This document shows positions 44,730 through 57,464 of a DNA stretch of 64,000 bases, in pieces. This stretch comes from Mytilus edulis (Eukaryota; Mollusca; Bivalvia; Mytilida; Mytilidae). The DNA is taken from NCBI RefSeq assembly GCF_963676685.1, contig NC_092350.1, positions 63,419,674-63,483,673 of the forward strand, given 5' to 3'. Position 1 is the stretch's first letter. Each line of letters starts with the position of its first letter. The notes below the pieces were generated by a model. It was not told where the DNA came from and ran no database searches. It saw only the letters and a program-made list of their open reading frames with translations. The position numbers and the translations under genes were made by a program.

Positions 44730-45693
44730 ATAACTTTAGAAAAATCTGAAGACATTTTACTAAACGAAGCTCTGGCACTATCTAAAAGCCTACATGAAAA
44801 AGGTCACACTTCATGGTATAGTTATATTGTTAAAGTTTTGGAGCTTCTGGATCTCACTCCCGACTGTTTACTACATAAGAGTTAATATAGTATTAAAAAA
44901 ATAGTCATGGAAAACTAAAAGGATTATATATTCATGATATTAAAGAATGGAAAATTAACATTTTTAAAGATGTAAGAAGTATTAATAACCAAAAAAATAA
45001 ACTTCGTACATTTCGTTTATTCAAAACGAATTTCAGTTTTGAACCCTATTTAAACCTGCTAAACTCTAAATAAAGGCAGGCATTAACAAAACTTAAAATT
45101 GGGGACCATCAACTTTCAATTGAAACGGGGAGGCACACAAATATCCCAGCTCATAAGCGTATTTGTAAACTTTGTGAGGAGGAGGTGGAAGATGAGATCC
45201 ACTTTCTCCTACGATGCAAACAATTAGAAACATACAGAATGACATTTATTAAAGAACTTCGTATTTCTTATCCTAATCTTAAGAAATGTAACGATGAAAA
45301 TATGTTTATATGGCTAATGGATTGTGAGAATCTAGAAGTTCTAAAACACCTATGTAATTTAATAATCAGTCTCTGGACTGAGAGGGATAAGTTGATAAAA
45401 ATATAAATAATGCCAATTTGCTGACCCAGTGAATCATTCATAGACCAAATTTAAATTTTATGGCACTAATGGTATCCATAAACAGCTAATAACATTTTTA
45501 CATGTTCAATATATGCATATAAAAATATCTGTGGTATTAATTTTGCTTTTGTGTTTATTTTTTTTATTCTATATTTTGTCATTTGTATATCATTAAGAAT
45601 TAATAATAATCATTGTAACAAATTGTTTGTAATTATACTGCTCTTTTAGGGTGTCCTTGATTGACAATAGAAATATTGTATTGTATTGTATTG
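44730..45693 (+). pseudogene. LINE C-terminal domain, 3' UTR and (TTGTA)n tail
   Basis: Reads LTKLKIGDHQLSIETGRHTN, then a zinc-knuckle-like CKLCEEEVEDEIHFLLRCKQL and a stop at 45404. The 3' UTR ends in four ATTGT units at about 45672-45693, the kind of short-repeat tail made by CR1/Jockey-type LINEs. Confidence 0.75.
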
Positions 45694-45697
45694 TATA

Positions 45698-46656
45698 TAA
45701 TGCATTTTCTGTCATTGCCAGAATTAATGTATGGTGCGAAAGGATTTGAGTATAAAATCAAAAGGAGAACACCTGTTTAGTTAAAAGTCTAGATATTTGT
45801 TTTCCATTGACGTTGTTTCCACCATCTTAAAATTAAATCTAGTCACTTTACAAACAAACAGAATCAGATGTTCAGCAACGGCATTACTTTGACACATCAG
45901 TTGGGAATATTTTTAATTGACCTAAGAAACAGTGTATGTAAAGTGCGGATCCTAAAATATCATTTTCACTGTATATGTCATGCATTTCTGATGTGGAATG
46001 GTAAATAAACAGACGAAAAAATTATGATATTTGAAGAAAATGAAGAAAAATAGTTCACATGTCATGTAAATGTTTAGTAATAAATAATACAAGTTAGACA
46101 AAGTAAGAGATGGGAACGGGTTTTTATCGCGCCGAGAGCCATCCATACGTGAAATGTAGTTGAAGAAAAATATTCATTTCAACACAATTATTAATGTTGT
46201 ATAACGTAGAATAGCTTTTGTTAATCAGTTTGTCCATATTGTATTGAATTCCACTATGATGCTATCTTTATGCGAGTCATGTTTACTGTTGAATAATGAT
46301 ACATTACTTTCATTTTCACTGTAGAGCAATTCATTAGTATTGTATATGCTGTGCATTTTCACTGTATGCATTTTATTCATTTTTATGCAATAAATTATTA
46401 ATTCAGTCGACTTGCTCGAACAATGATTAAAGTAAGAAAAGGGTTTGATAGTACTGACTTTGAGATGGAAAGTGTTATTGAACAATCCATTTAATTCAAT
46501 AGAAATAATATTTATTTTAAATATAAAACATTGTAGTCATAATATAACAACATGTGGATCATTTAAGAGTTGAAAGTGTAACTGTTTTAGATTAAAGAAA
46601 TATATTTTAAAATGCATGCCAATTTGATGCAGTAGTCATTATACGCATGTGCAAAC
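45698..46656. other. No gene recognised
   Basis: AT-rich sequence with short ORFs on the minus strand that show no motif. Nothing supported. Confidence 0.4.
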
Positions 46657-47240
46657 AAAGGAGTAGGTTCAGTAAGAGCCCTTTTTGGCCCCAAAATATA
46701 GCAGTTTTACAAAATTGTGAAAATGTAATCTTTAAGCTATATTTTGGAAAGGAAAATGCTTCTGCTATATAAATATGAGCTGTTTTTGACAATACAACGC
46801 ACACATATCGCGTACTAGCATCATTAAGTCATGCTAAATTACTGAAATCTTCAAAATTTAAGCATTTTGGTTAATTTATAGACGGGTTCCGTCTAAAATG
46901 AAAGTGGCCGCATTCGTGTTCATTCATAATATTAAAATGTAAGTTGTATTTGATGATAATACAAAACATGTATAAAGGTTGAGGATGAACACGGATGCGG
47001 CCACTTTCATTTTTGACAAAAATCATCTGAAAAGTGACGTTTTTTGGCATATTTGATAGATTTTTCATATTTAAGCTTGAATCAGAGCGTTTTTAATGAC
47101 TAAATCAGTTAAAATCTTTCACATAAACTAATCGAATTAATTGAAATAGACACTTAAGTGTTTAAAAAGTATCCAAAAACTTTCGTTAGATGAACCTGAA
47201 ATTTGAGGCCAAAATCGGCCCTTACAGGACCTACTCCTTT
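46657..47240. mobile_element. 584-bp foldback DNA element
   Basis: Ends AAAGGAGTAGG / CCTACTCCTTT are inverted, and imperfect pairing continues inward (GTAAGAGCC with GGCCCTTAC). A nested inverted repeat of 29 bp with one mismatch lies at 46895-46923 and 46985-47013 (core AAAGTGGCCGCAT). No transposase ORF; a non-autonomous foldback element. Confidence 0.65.
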
Positions 47241-47869
47241 TATCATTGGATTTCGAGTATGGGTCTATTTACAAAGCAGAAGAAGCATGTCATAGCTTTT
47301 TTTATAATTCATCAGCATCTTTATTTAAAGTGCAGTTATATTTATCCAATGCAATGACACTTCATCACTGAATACGTACATCTATCATGTCTATCGAAAT
47401 AGAATGAGATACAAAGGGATAAAAACCAACAATGATTTTCTAATATTTTTTTTATAAATCACTTCTTGAACAATTTTTGATTTTGGGTCCGGTTTTAAAT
47501 TGGCTCACAGGGTTCAAAATAAAACTTGAGGTTCTTTGGTAGGCTGAATCCATATATGATTGTGTTTATTAATTTTGTGGTCCATTTAACAAGTTTGTGG
47601 GGTCCTTACTATCAAGAAATATATTCTTTTGAATTTTAACAATAATTGAATATTTGGGTTACTTTGCCATGCTGAATCTCACCGTGTTTTAAATTTTGGG
47701 ATTTTGGTATTTTGGGCCAAATTATCGAAATGGTCCACATTGAGGTCTAAAGGGTCCGATACTTACCCAAAACTTTTCAGGGTTCGACCTCTGCGGTAGT
47801 ATCAAGGGTGCTCTACAACACGTACATCATGTACCCATGCAACTTTATCAGTTTATATTTTTGACAGAA
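47241..47869. other. No gene recognised
   Basis: AT-rich with a few phrases shared with bivalve repeats, such as GGGTTCGACCTCTGCGGTAG. No boundary could be set. Confidence 0.35.
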
Positions 47870-47870
47870 A

Positions 47871-48460
47871 ATGTTTGCCCTACACAACTGGACTTGTATT
47901 TCACGCTTTGATGACTGGATGATTTATATGTCACCTGTCGTTTCATTTTATACAGAAAAGAACATGCAAGAAAGAATCGAGCTAAAACTATCTTTCCTTC
48001 AGAATATGAATATTGAAGCATTTGAGGTTCTACAATACGGGAGGCAAGTGAAGATGAACTAAAGTTAAAAAGGAGGGGTCTTCATACCAATGCACGTATT
48101 GTCCTTTCAATACAAAATGGATAGCTAGTTTTCTCAGGCATAAGAAGATCCAAATTAATGAGTTACACAAATGTGACCAGTGTGAAATAAAATTTGAAGA
48201 CTTTTCAATGAGCATGAAAACTGATAGCATGGAGAAAGCCTGATGTGTACTCATTGTTCCAAACACTTCAAAAGCAGAACTGGACAGTGGCGGATCCAGT
48301 TACGCTTTAGTGATTCCCTATATATATATAATCAACCAAATTTTTCCAGACACCCCTGGATACGCCTATGCTGGCCTGGCTCACCATATGAAGAAAGCAA
48401 CAGGAACTTTTAATCACATCCGCTCGTTTTGTAGTAAAACATTTAAAATGCTTCGCTGAC
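47871..48460 (+). pseudogene. C2H2 zinc-finger gene relic, part 1
   Basis: Readable zinc-finger pieces: YQCTYCPFNTKWIASFLRHK (about 48078-48138), LHKCDQCEIKFEDFSMSMK, and after a frame change LMCTHCSKHFKSRTG. A TIR element interrupts, then LAHHMKK and RSFCSKTFKM. At least one frameshift and a TGA make it dead. The finger spacing is of the ordinary Cys2-His2 kind, usually DNA-binding. No introns are evident inside the fingers. Confidence 0.65.
48285..48372. mobile_element. Short TIR element inside the zinc-finger relic
   Basis: Begins ACAGTGGCGGATCCAG and ends CTGGATACGCC.ATGCT. The zinc-finger reading KSRTG..LAHHMKK continues on either side. Related ends occur at 51317 (GGCGTATCCAGGGGG) and 52480 (TCTGGATCCGCCACTG). 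Confidence 0.6.
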
Positions 48461-49399
48461 CGCAGAGGTTAGGGCAAATTTGGACACAATATTAAAGCTT
48501 GATACTATCTGAATTTTAATTGTGAAATGACGTTATATAGGTTTCGGACACAAGGTATATGTGGTCGAAGATTTTACAAATCGTATGCGCAATACTGTGT
48601 TACTGAAGGTTTCTTCTTGAAACTTTTGAAAAATTTGAAATTTAAAAAAAAATAAAAGAGATATGAACCCCTTTAAAAAATTAGAACCATCAAACCAAAT
48701 CCCAGTCTTTCCTTTGTGGTAATGAGCCATAATCCATACACTTAAACACAAGATATTGTCTGGAAATTAGAGAAAAAAAAATTGCCATTTCTTTTGCCCC
48801 TTATTTCTGCATGTTTGGGACAATTTTCCCCGAACTTAACCCCAGTCTTCCCTTTATTTGTTATATTGTTCCTTGTGGCACAATGCCAGAAAGATCCAAA
48901 ATCTTACTCACAAGTAATTGTCCGGAAACTACAAAGTTAAGATGATTGTTTTTTGTCCTTTTTTGTTCCTTCATTCCTAAACTGATTATACCATAACCCC
49001 AAAATGAATCCTAGCCTTCTACTTATGGTATTGAACGCTGTAGTACAATTTCAGAGCAATCGAAATTCCTTTAGAAATTTTTTTATCCTGAATCTAAAAA
49101 GAATGCTTCTTTTATGTCCCTTTTTCGTAAACGGTTGGAACAATCATCCCCAAAATAATCCCAACTTTCCTTTTGTGGTATTGAACCTTCCTTAAAATTT
49201 ATATAAATCCATACACTTAAATTGAAGTTGTCCGGAAACCAAATGTGTCTCCGGACGACGCAGACGATGAAGACATCATAGTAATATACGAACCGAAAAA
49301 AAAATTGCGGTCGTATAAAAACAACTCTTTGATGGCCAAGTCAACAAGCACCTAAACAACAAGCCCCATAAATGATAAATTTAAGAAAGTAATTTTTCA

Positions 49400-49590
49400 A
49401 CAAACATATTTTGAAACAACATGCACCAAGAAAACAACAAAAAGTATCAGTTTGATTTGTGTAATCAGTAATTTGCAACTTCAAAAGACCTAGCGAATCA
49501 CAAAGCAGGGAAACATGACAATACAGTTCACACCTGTCAATACTGTGGGAAAACGTATAAATGGCCAGCCAGTTTTTATAGACATATACA
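49400..49590 (+). pseudogene. C2H2 zinc-finger gene relic, part 2
   Basis: Reads YQFDLCNQ, stop, FATSKDLANHKAGKH, then a clean finger HTCQYCGKTYKWPASFYRHI. The same strand and similar linker style suggest it is the downstream part of the relic at 47.9 kb, separated by about 900 bp of repeat sequence. Confidence 0.65.
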
Positions 49591-49599
49591 AGTTATAAA

Positions 49600-51300
49600 T
49601 AGATATAAATATCAAAGCAATCTAATAAGTCTAATTATCACGTTAATCTATAATAAAAATTCTTCACATCTTCGAAAATTCTACATCAGAAATGAATGCT
49701 ATACAGTGATAATTCATCGTATCTATAGTGAAAATGGATCGCTTTTAATAATTTATATTCTATATTATGTTGCTTTTATAACACATATTTGAACTTTAAT
49801 ATATTTATTTTACATTAAAAAGACACATCATAATGAAAATAAGTTACAATTTAGTTTCAAATCAATTATTTTGGTAATTTCAAAACGCAAACAAATAAAG
49901 TTTTCCCATGATCCTTTATTCTACAACGAACATACTAGCATACAACAGTGAAAATGAACTGACTGAATTCGCACTTTATATACACTGAAAAGTAGACGTT
50001 TTACTAACTTATCAACAATAGGGCTCATCAGGAGTTCAATGCAATCCCTATATTTCATCATTAGAACTTTTTAATCAAACTTGATCCTCTGATCTAGGAA
50101 AATACCATTATTTGAACACGTCACAAAATATAGTTGCTCAAAATATCCTTAAATTTAGTAAACAATAAAGAAAAATATAACGCCGAAATTAATTGTAAGA
50201 TAATTTGTTTTAAATGGTTTTTCCAGATGTAAACTTCTTTTCACACTGTGGGTCAAAGAAAAATAAAAAAATTGGTACTTACATTTATACAATGCTTCAG
50301 ATAACAGACATAAAACGTTACCTTCTTGGCAAATAAATTATACAATCAAATTAAAGACATAGACGTATGTTACTGCAGCAAAATCAGAAACAGTAGTTTG
50401 GTATACTGTCATACTTCTTACAAAAGGGATATCTTTGTTAGTATTTAAACAATTTAATTCATTAGCAGCTTGTAATTTAGATGGGTGGATGAAGAAAGAA
50501 TTGTATATTAAAGTGTGTTTAATATTATATTTGTTGATATGAATTGGACAGCTAGGAAAATTTGACATTAAGTGGTGTTTAATAAAGGCTTTAGTAGTTT
50601 ACCACTGTTCGATAGTCCTAATTCGATTTTAAGCAAAAGGAAATTCGGGAAACAATCCAATACGAGGGAAACATATAAATCATAATAGAAAAGAAAAAAA
50701 AACGGAACAACAGGAACAATGATCTACAAAAAAATCAAACCCTAAAACACATAGAGTAAAGATAAAAACTGTCATATTCCTGACTTGGTATTGGACATTT
50801 TAAGAAAAAAAATGTTGGGTTTAACTTGGTTTAAGGGCTAGCCCAACCTCCCGTTTTAAACGAAACATAATCCTTCTATCTCAAACAAGCTATACAAAGT
50901 AAATCGGTCAAAAAATACAAATATCAATATCAAACACAATATTATTATCAAGAACTGAAATAGTTTAAACAATTAATCAAGTTGGTAGGGCAAGTCGACA
51001 ATAGAAGATAGTAATAAATAAGTATATACAACAAAATCTTTTAGCTTGACTGAAACTCCTTTTATTAAATGGCAGAGGTGGTACATGGTGGAAACGACCA
51101 AGGCCCAACTGGCTGCATGGCTGAAACATCTTGTTTCCTTCCTAAAGTTATAAATGTCAACCTTACTCTACTTTTGAATAAAAGAATTTACCTTTAAATG
51201 GCAACTTGAGCATACATGTAGGTACAGACTGGAGTATTGAAACTTGGACTTCAACCGAAGATACTAATGGACCACACACTACAAATGTAGCATTTGTCCT
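49600..51300. other. AT-rich; one retroelement tail fragment
   Basis: Only a fragment at 50765-50860 (CTGACTTGGTATTGGACATT, GGGCTAGCCCAACCTCCCGT) matches MR2-related tails on the minus strand. Nothing else recognised. Confidence 0.4.
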
Positions 51301-51659
51301 AGTGTCTGTACCTCATAGGCGTATCCAGGGGGCCTGCCCCCTTTTTCATGAGAAAAATTTGGTTGATAATATAGGGAATCACTGAAGCATGACTTGAGCC
51401 CCACCCCTAATAGTTCAGTTAGCAGGCCCCTTATGAAAAGTTCTGGATTCCCCTATAGTATACCTAGTTCAATCAGGGATAAATTCAGCGAATAAATATA
51501 AGTCATCAGGGAACGCCCCTTACATTGTATGAGGAGGGGCTTCAGTACACAAAAAATTGTAAGGGTTCCGCTGAACCAAGTGTCTCGTATACTTTTGCTG
51601 TAAATCGCAGGCTCAACAAAAATGAGGGAAAAAATCAATAAATATATTCCTCTTGATAC

Positions 51660-52115
51660 AATCTTTTCTGTCCAAGTTTGGTAAAAATACAGGATAGTTT
51701 ATGAATCTAATAAATGTTTAAAAAACTTTAAGTAAAGACTGTACACGATGTAATGTTAACTGGAAGAAAAACTAAGTCCATTTAAAAGTAAAATATGGAA
51801 AAAATGGATTTATTTTTTTCAAAATTTACTTCTGGATACTATCTTATGATCATAAACAAGCTTCTGTCCAAGTTTGGTACAAACCCAGGATAGTTTAAGA
51901 AAGTTATTAAAATTCTAAAAACTTTTACCACAGACTGGATGTAATGATTCCCCGCAGAAAACTAAGTCCATTTTAAGTAAAATACGGAAAACATGGAATT
52001 TTATTTTTACAAAATTTACTTCTGGATACTATCTTATGATCATAAACAAGCTTCTATCCAAGTTTGGTAGAAATCCATTATAGTTTAAGAAAGTTATTAA
52101 AATTTCAAAACTTTA
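51660..52115. repeat. Tandem repeat, about 190-195 bp unit, 2.4 copies
   Basis: Landmarks GTCCAAGTTTGGTA.AAA, AGGATAGTTTA and TTACTTCTGGATACTATCTT recur with this period. Non-coding. Confidence 0.7.
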
Positions 52116-52364
52116 ACCACAGAGTGAATATTTGTGAACGCCGCTGATGCCGACAACGGAATACAGAATTGCTTATTCTTGCTTTTTCGACTTAAGTCGA
52201 AGGCTCGACCAAAATGAAGTCCTGTACATTTCTGATTGATTTATTTGTGTAATATTTATATTTTGATAAATGGATCAAAACTAGATTAAAAATAGACAAG
52301 ATCCTATCATGTTTTCATTGTTGAAAAATATAGGGCTACATTTTTACTTTTATGAATGACATGG

Positions 52365-52495
52365 GTGTATCCCCCCCCCCCCTTTCTCCTTTTCGTGGGA
52401 AAATGTGTTGATTATAGGTATCAGTGAAGCATGTTTCAGGTCAGTCAGTTCCACCACCTTTTTTAAAGAAAAAATCTGGATCCGCCACTGAATGA
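52365..52495. mobile_element. GGATCCGCCACTG-type TIR element fragment
   Basis: Runs from a poly-C tract (GGTGTATCC then about 13 C) to TCTGGATCCGCCACTGAATG. Same family as 48285 and 51317. Confidence 0.5.
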
Positions 52496-52499
52496 TATA

Positions 52500-53266
52500 T
52501 GAAAGCTTCTAATTCCCCTAGATGAATCAGGCATAAATCTAATTCAAAAGTCAAAAGGAGCAGACTAAGCTACATAAGACTTCTGTCCTGACAACAACAG
52601 GAAGCAGGATCTGTAAAGTAAACTCTTTTCATATCCCGTTGGCAGCATGACCGTGATGATAACCATACAATATTTGTGCCCCAAAATATTTGCAAGCTTT
52701 GTGTTTGCTCACAATTTAGACGTAGAACTTTGTACTGATGCAAATTCTCTGATAATGCGTTTTCGAAATCGCCCTCTATCCTGCGTCGCCATCTTTAAAA
52801 GATTCTGATGTCGTTTTCATTATGACGGTTTTGATTGGTCAATATAAATACTTTCTGGGGTCAAATATTACGTAATAAAAGTTCACAAAAGTGAAACCTC
52901 ATATGGATAGTTGTAAGATCTCATATGTAGTATAACGTAATCAGAAATCAATATTTTAATTATATTGAATGCCACACAATGTAATCCCTAGTGTTAACAG
53001 TGTATAACTTGCCATTTTCTTTTTATTCCTTTGCCCAATTCATTTCTTGAATTTTAAACCCCATTAACATAAAACCGTTCATATTTTGGGTTAACAATGG
53101 AAGACTGTTCAATATTTTTGATATTATTTGCCCCAACAGTAAAACACTACCCTGAAAAACTCGTTTTGAGATAGATCAGGTGCGATTTTGTTTTATTTAA
53201 GTTTATTGTCCAAAAGAAATACAGTGCGAAATAATTGTGTTTTCGGGCCACATGGTCCACACAACC
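52500..53266. other. No gene recognised
   Basis: AT-rich. No ORF or RNA gene recognised. Confidence 0.4.
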
Positions 53267-53664
53267 TTAAGGATGTTTGCTCCTCAATTTTTTGATTTTT
53301 TGCCAGATTTTCGAAATCCTCTGGTTTTATCCATGTATTGTCATTAAAAAAATTTGCCCACTAACCGCTACTTTTCTTTTCATAATTTTATTACATAAAG
53401 TTTGAAAAGCCATATTTCAAAATTTTATAAAATTCTTGTTATTTTTTCATAGTTTTTGAAACAGATAAGGTGCCAATGTTAAATATATGAAAAATCTAGA
53501 GAGAATTATTTCCCGCCAAATTTTAAATGGCTTATATCTCGAAAACGAGTATACAGACCCTCCATTTTTTTCTACTTTTTTAGTTTCTTTATTTATATAC
53601 TATCAATTCATATCAGTCTTTTAAAAAGCTTGTTATTTTTTATCAGAGTAGCGAACATCCTTAA
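53267..53664. mobile_element. Non-autonomous DNA element with TTAA ends
   Basis: TTAA at 53267 is followed by GGATGTTTGCTCCTC; GAGTAGCGAACATCC precedes TTAA at 53661. The termini match at 13 of 15 positions. TTAA target duplication is the hallmark of piggyBac-type elements, though the terminal GG is not their usual start. No ORF. Confidence 0.65.
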
Positions 53665-53669
53665 CTAGT

Positions 53670-54615
53670 ACAAAAAAACAAAATATGGTAAAGTTAAACC
53701 AGTTTTAGGCGAACCCCCAACTTTGCCTAGTTATACACTATGTTGTAAACACTTTAACAACCTGCAATGTCCAGCCACTGATGGATCAGATTTTATAAAG
53801 CAGCTGAAATTTGTTTTATCGATAAACATGTGTACGTTTTTGTTGTCAGATTCTTTAAAAATTGTTCGGTTGGAATTTAGACACAATGACAGCCGCTGAG
53901 ACAAATATCCAAAAAATTATCAAAGAACAACGGTGTAATCAACTACAGGTTACCCACAAAGGCTTTAACAATGAACAAATACCATACCATACCATATAGA
54001 AAGATAAAAAATGGTAGTTAAACAAATGTAAAAATAAATCAAAGGTCATGAAGGTCATAAAGCATATCTTATTAACATTTTAGACATTTTCATTTTACAG
54101 GCTTCTGTTCATCTTTTCCTTCAGATAAATTACAACTGATAGTTATCTCGACCAACATACAAATTGTAATTTTTTAAACCTTTAAATGTTAATCAATAAA
54201 ATCTACAGACATATACTGACCGTTATTGATTGTAGATATGTCACTCGAATACTTTTAACAACAGGGGTAGTGTCTGACTAATATAAGTTCAGCCATTCTT
54301 TGACGACGTTGTGTTTTTTTTCAAGAAAAGATTGAGGAACAAACGATTCATGTAAGTAAAGTGTTGTTTCACAATTGACGTCTATCTGTAAAATTGTGTA
54401 CTTAAAAATATATGAATGTTTAACGTTTTTAGCTTTACATGTATTTTACATATTTTTCACACACAAACACTAAATAAGACAAAACTGTTCTCAATTAATA
54501 TGAATTGAAAATTAAACGTTTTCAGTCAATTGCATGATGATACATCAATCTTGTCAAATTTCGGGATTTGTACAAGTATTTGCCATTTACTATTTGATTT
54601 TTATTTATTTTGAAG
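53670..54615. other. No gene recognised
   Basis: AT-rich. A diverged MR1-like phrase near 53880-53990 (ACAATGACAGCCGCTGAGAC, CAAAGGCTTTAACAATGAAC) is the only hint. Confidence 0.35.
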
Positions 54616-54619
54616 TATA

Positions 54620-54900
54620 CAATTGAGAATGGAAATGGGAAATGTGTCAAAGAGTCAACAGCCGAAGGCTACCAATAGGTCTTCAATACAGCGAAAAAAT
54701 TCCCGTACCGGAGGCGTGCTACAGCTAGCCCCTAAACATAATGAATACTAGTTCAGTGATAATGGACGTCATACTAATTTCCGAAATTTATAACATATAA
54801 ATGAACTAAAATTAAAAATCATGACTGAAAAAGGCCAGAGGCTCCTGACTTGGGATAGGCGCAAAAATGCAGCAGGGTTAAACAAAAGTATTGCTTTTGA
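54620..54900 (-). mobile_element. PLE family A tail, minus strand
   Basis: ATTGAGAATGGAAATGGGAA, CCGAAGGCTACCAATAGGTC, GCTAGCCCCTAAACATAATG and AGGCTCCTGACTTGGGATAG are the reverse complement of the 10.2-10.56 kb tail. Confidence 0.75.
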
Positions 54901-55204
54901 TGGAAAATACATGTCTATTTAGTTTGGCAGTTTTTTTATTTAGATTGGTGACTCAATGACTTATGATTTGTGAAAAAATTAGATTTTGAAATTATCATCC
55001 AAACTTAACTTGTAGTTTAATCAACTGTGTGTTTTTTTAAATCCTTATTGGATTAAATTTCAAGACAAAGCACTAAATATGATACCCCATTCAATTCTTT
55101 GCTACTTTGAACAATATAGTTCATCGGTATAGCATGCATGCTTAATGATATATAAATTATAACTTACAACGTTACAAAAACAAAAATAATCAACGTAAAA
55201 AATA

Positions 55205-55320
55205 TCGGGTGCGTGAGATTCTCGCTGCATTGAAGACCTATTGGTTACCTTCTGCTGTTGTCTGTTCTATGTTCGGGTTGTTGTCTCTTTGACACATTCC
55301 CCATTTCCATTCTCAATTTC
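55205..55320 (+). mobile_element. PLE family A tail, last 115 bp
   Basis: GGGTGCGTGAGATTCTCGCT, TTGAAGACCTATTGGTTACC and the terminal TTCCATTCTCAATTTC. Confidence 0.7.
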
Positions 55321-55484
55321 AAATCCTTGATCAAATATTCAACGTTGAAACATAATATTACTGTCTAGAATACATACTTCAATGCCTATAACGAAATTAC
55401 AATAATTTCTATTGTACGCGGTGTCAGGCTAGTTTATGTTAAATTAGTACCTATATTGTGCCTTCTGCCTAGACATGCAAAAAA

Positions 55485-55690
55485 AAATGCAAAGGACACC
55501 AAAGGGACATTCAAACAAAAGAGTATTAATAAACTGAAAAAGCCATGACTAAGAAAGAAACAGACAAAAGCAGTACAATTCACAACATTGAGAAACTATA
55601 ATCCCGCACAAAACAGGGGGGTGGATCAGGTGGTAATGCAGGGGAAAGCAGATTCTGCTCCACATGGGAAAATTGGTGTCAAGTTTCGTT
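55485..55690 (-). mobile_element. PLE family B tail, minus strand
   Basis: GGACACCAAAGGGACATTCA, AACTGAAAAAGCCATGACTA and AGCAGATTCTGCTCCACATG match the 38.2-38.45 kb tail in reverse. Confidence 0.65.
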
Positions 55691-55789
55691 AAACCTTGAG
55701 CAATAGCATACAAGAAAGCTATAATGGTGCCATATATTGGAACAGAGAAAAAACGGGAAAATTCACACAAAGAAACCTATATTTACGTA

Positions 55790-55908
55790 CAGGATGGGTT
55801 CTACTTGTGAACCATGATCTGCTTATTTTCCGGAGCACATGCGATCCCCCTTTTGTTCTTTTTTTTTATGATGCTCTTGTTGCCTAAATTTTAGTTTTAT
55901 ATATACTA
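55790..55908 (+). mobile_element. PLE family B tail, left part (split)
   Basis: ATGATCTGCTTATTTTCCGG, AGCACATGCGATCCCCCTTT and TTTTAGTTTTAT. The tail resumes at 56764 after a TIR element. Confidence 0.6.
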
Positions 55909-56763
55909 GTCAACAAAAGAAAACGATACACGACTTTTTTTCAAATTTCAAGATGAAGTTTTCCGTTTAGAGGACAAATATCAAAAGTAGTAATACTTAA
56001 TAACCATGGAAATATCAATCCGTTTAGAAAAAAAAAAATTTTTGCTTTCATGACTTCATTTGGCTAAATTTGATTTTTTTGACAAATTTACATAAAACGA
56101 CAATTTTAAAAACAGAAGTTCTAACTAATGATGCCAACCTCTCATTTAAAGGTTAAGACGGTGCTTCCCATCAACTCTTTTTTTAAAATCGCACAGTTTC
56201 TTTGTTTATTTGTAAAGCAAAGTCCGGCCCCACAAGAAATCGTTAAAATGAATACATTATCCATTGATTTACCATAGACAATATGTGTAAAGTGAAAATG
56301 AAACAATATTAAAACTGATCCGAAAGGTTCCAAAATAACAGTGTGTTGTTACATATCTAAAGCATTGATTTGAGACGATTTTTTTTTTCTTTTTTGCATT
56401 TTTTGAGATTTCAAAAAACACTTTTTTTTACTAAAAATTAAAAAAAAAAACATTTCAACCCATGAGTTACAATATGAACATAACTTGATTAGCATATTGA
56501 ATATTTTTAAACAAATTTGAAAATTCATTTAGTATTTAGAAAATTGTGTGTCGATTTTTTTATCCAACTTTCCGCAATATTAATTTGCACCCTATGATCG
56601 TTTACACGGAATTTTGATTCTTTCCGACAGGTTTTGATTTTCATTATCATATGTGCACACATTGCAAATGAAAGCTCTTTAAAGTAGTGTATCTCATTTT
56701 GTTTTACATTTAATATATTTTAATAAATTTTATTCCAAAGTCTTGTATCGTTTGTTTTTGTTG
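55909..56763. mobile_element. 855-bp TIR element inserted in a PLE-B tail
   Basis: Left end CAACAAAAGAAAACGATACA and right end TGTATCGTTTGTTTTTGTTG are inverted with a few mismatches. No transposase ORF. The PLE-B tail continues on both sides, so this insertion is younger. Confidence 0.6.
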
Positions 56764-56865
56764 TGTCTTAAACTTTGGTTTTTGTAGTTGGTTTTTGTTT
56801 TTGACTGGACGTTATCAGTTTATTTTCGACTCATGAGTTTGAATGTCCCTTTTAGTGGAGACAAA
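56764..56865 (+). mobile_element. PLE family B tail, right part (split)
   Basis: TGTCTTAAACTTTGG, GACGTTATCAGTTTATTTTC and GAGTTTGAATGTCCCTTTTA continue the tail begun at 55790. Confidence 0.6.
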
Positions 56866-56869
56866 AGTC

Positions 56870-57464
56870 GAGTGTATCCTTAGTGATTATAAAATTGAAA
56901 TTGTTGATGATCCTTAGGTGTAGTTTTTACTATTCGTAATAGATACTGTTTTTAGAATACGGAAAGGCAGATATCAGTAAAACGTTATCTTATTGATAAA
57001 ATTGTTAATACAAATGTTTCTGTATTTGATAGATTGATATTATCAGCATTTAAGATCACAGTTTGAAGTCTTTGTCATATCGTGGTAGCCACAACTTTTG
57101 TAATTGGTCTACTGTTTCCTCATAAAAATACCATTAAAGAAATATGTCATAAAAATATTTACAGAGGCGAAATGAATACTTACACATGTTAATGCATATT
57201 TAATTTTTAGCCAAGGCTCCACGTTGAAGGTCGTACATATACGGTATCTTACTAACTTCAATTTGAATACGATATCTCACAAAGTATACAAAATGGCGAA
57301 GTACATACTAACTTAATAAGATCTTTTTTTAAAATTAATTAGCTACATGTATCTAAAAATTAAGTAAATATGAAAAGGGCTTGCCATGTGACTTCATTGA
57401 TCATGACGTTAGCATACCAAACTCATTTAATAAAAGCAATGATATTTTGATACATGTAAGTACC
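56870..57464. other. No gene recognised
   Basis: A minus-strand MR1 scrap lies at 57210-57245 (TTAGCCAAGGCTCCACGTTG). Otherwise unassigned. Confidence 0.4.
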
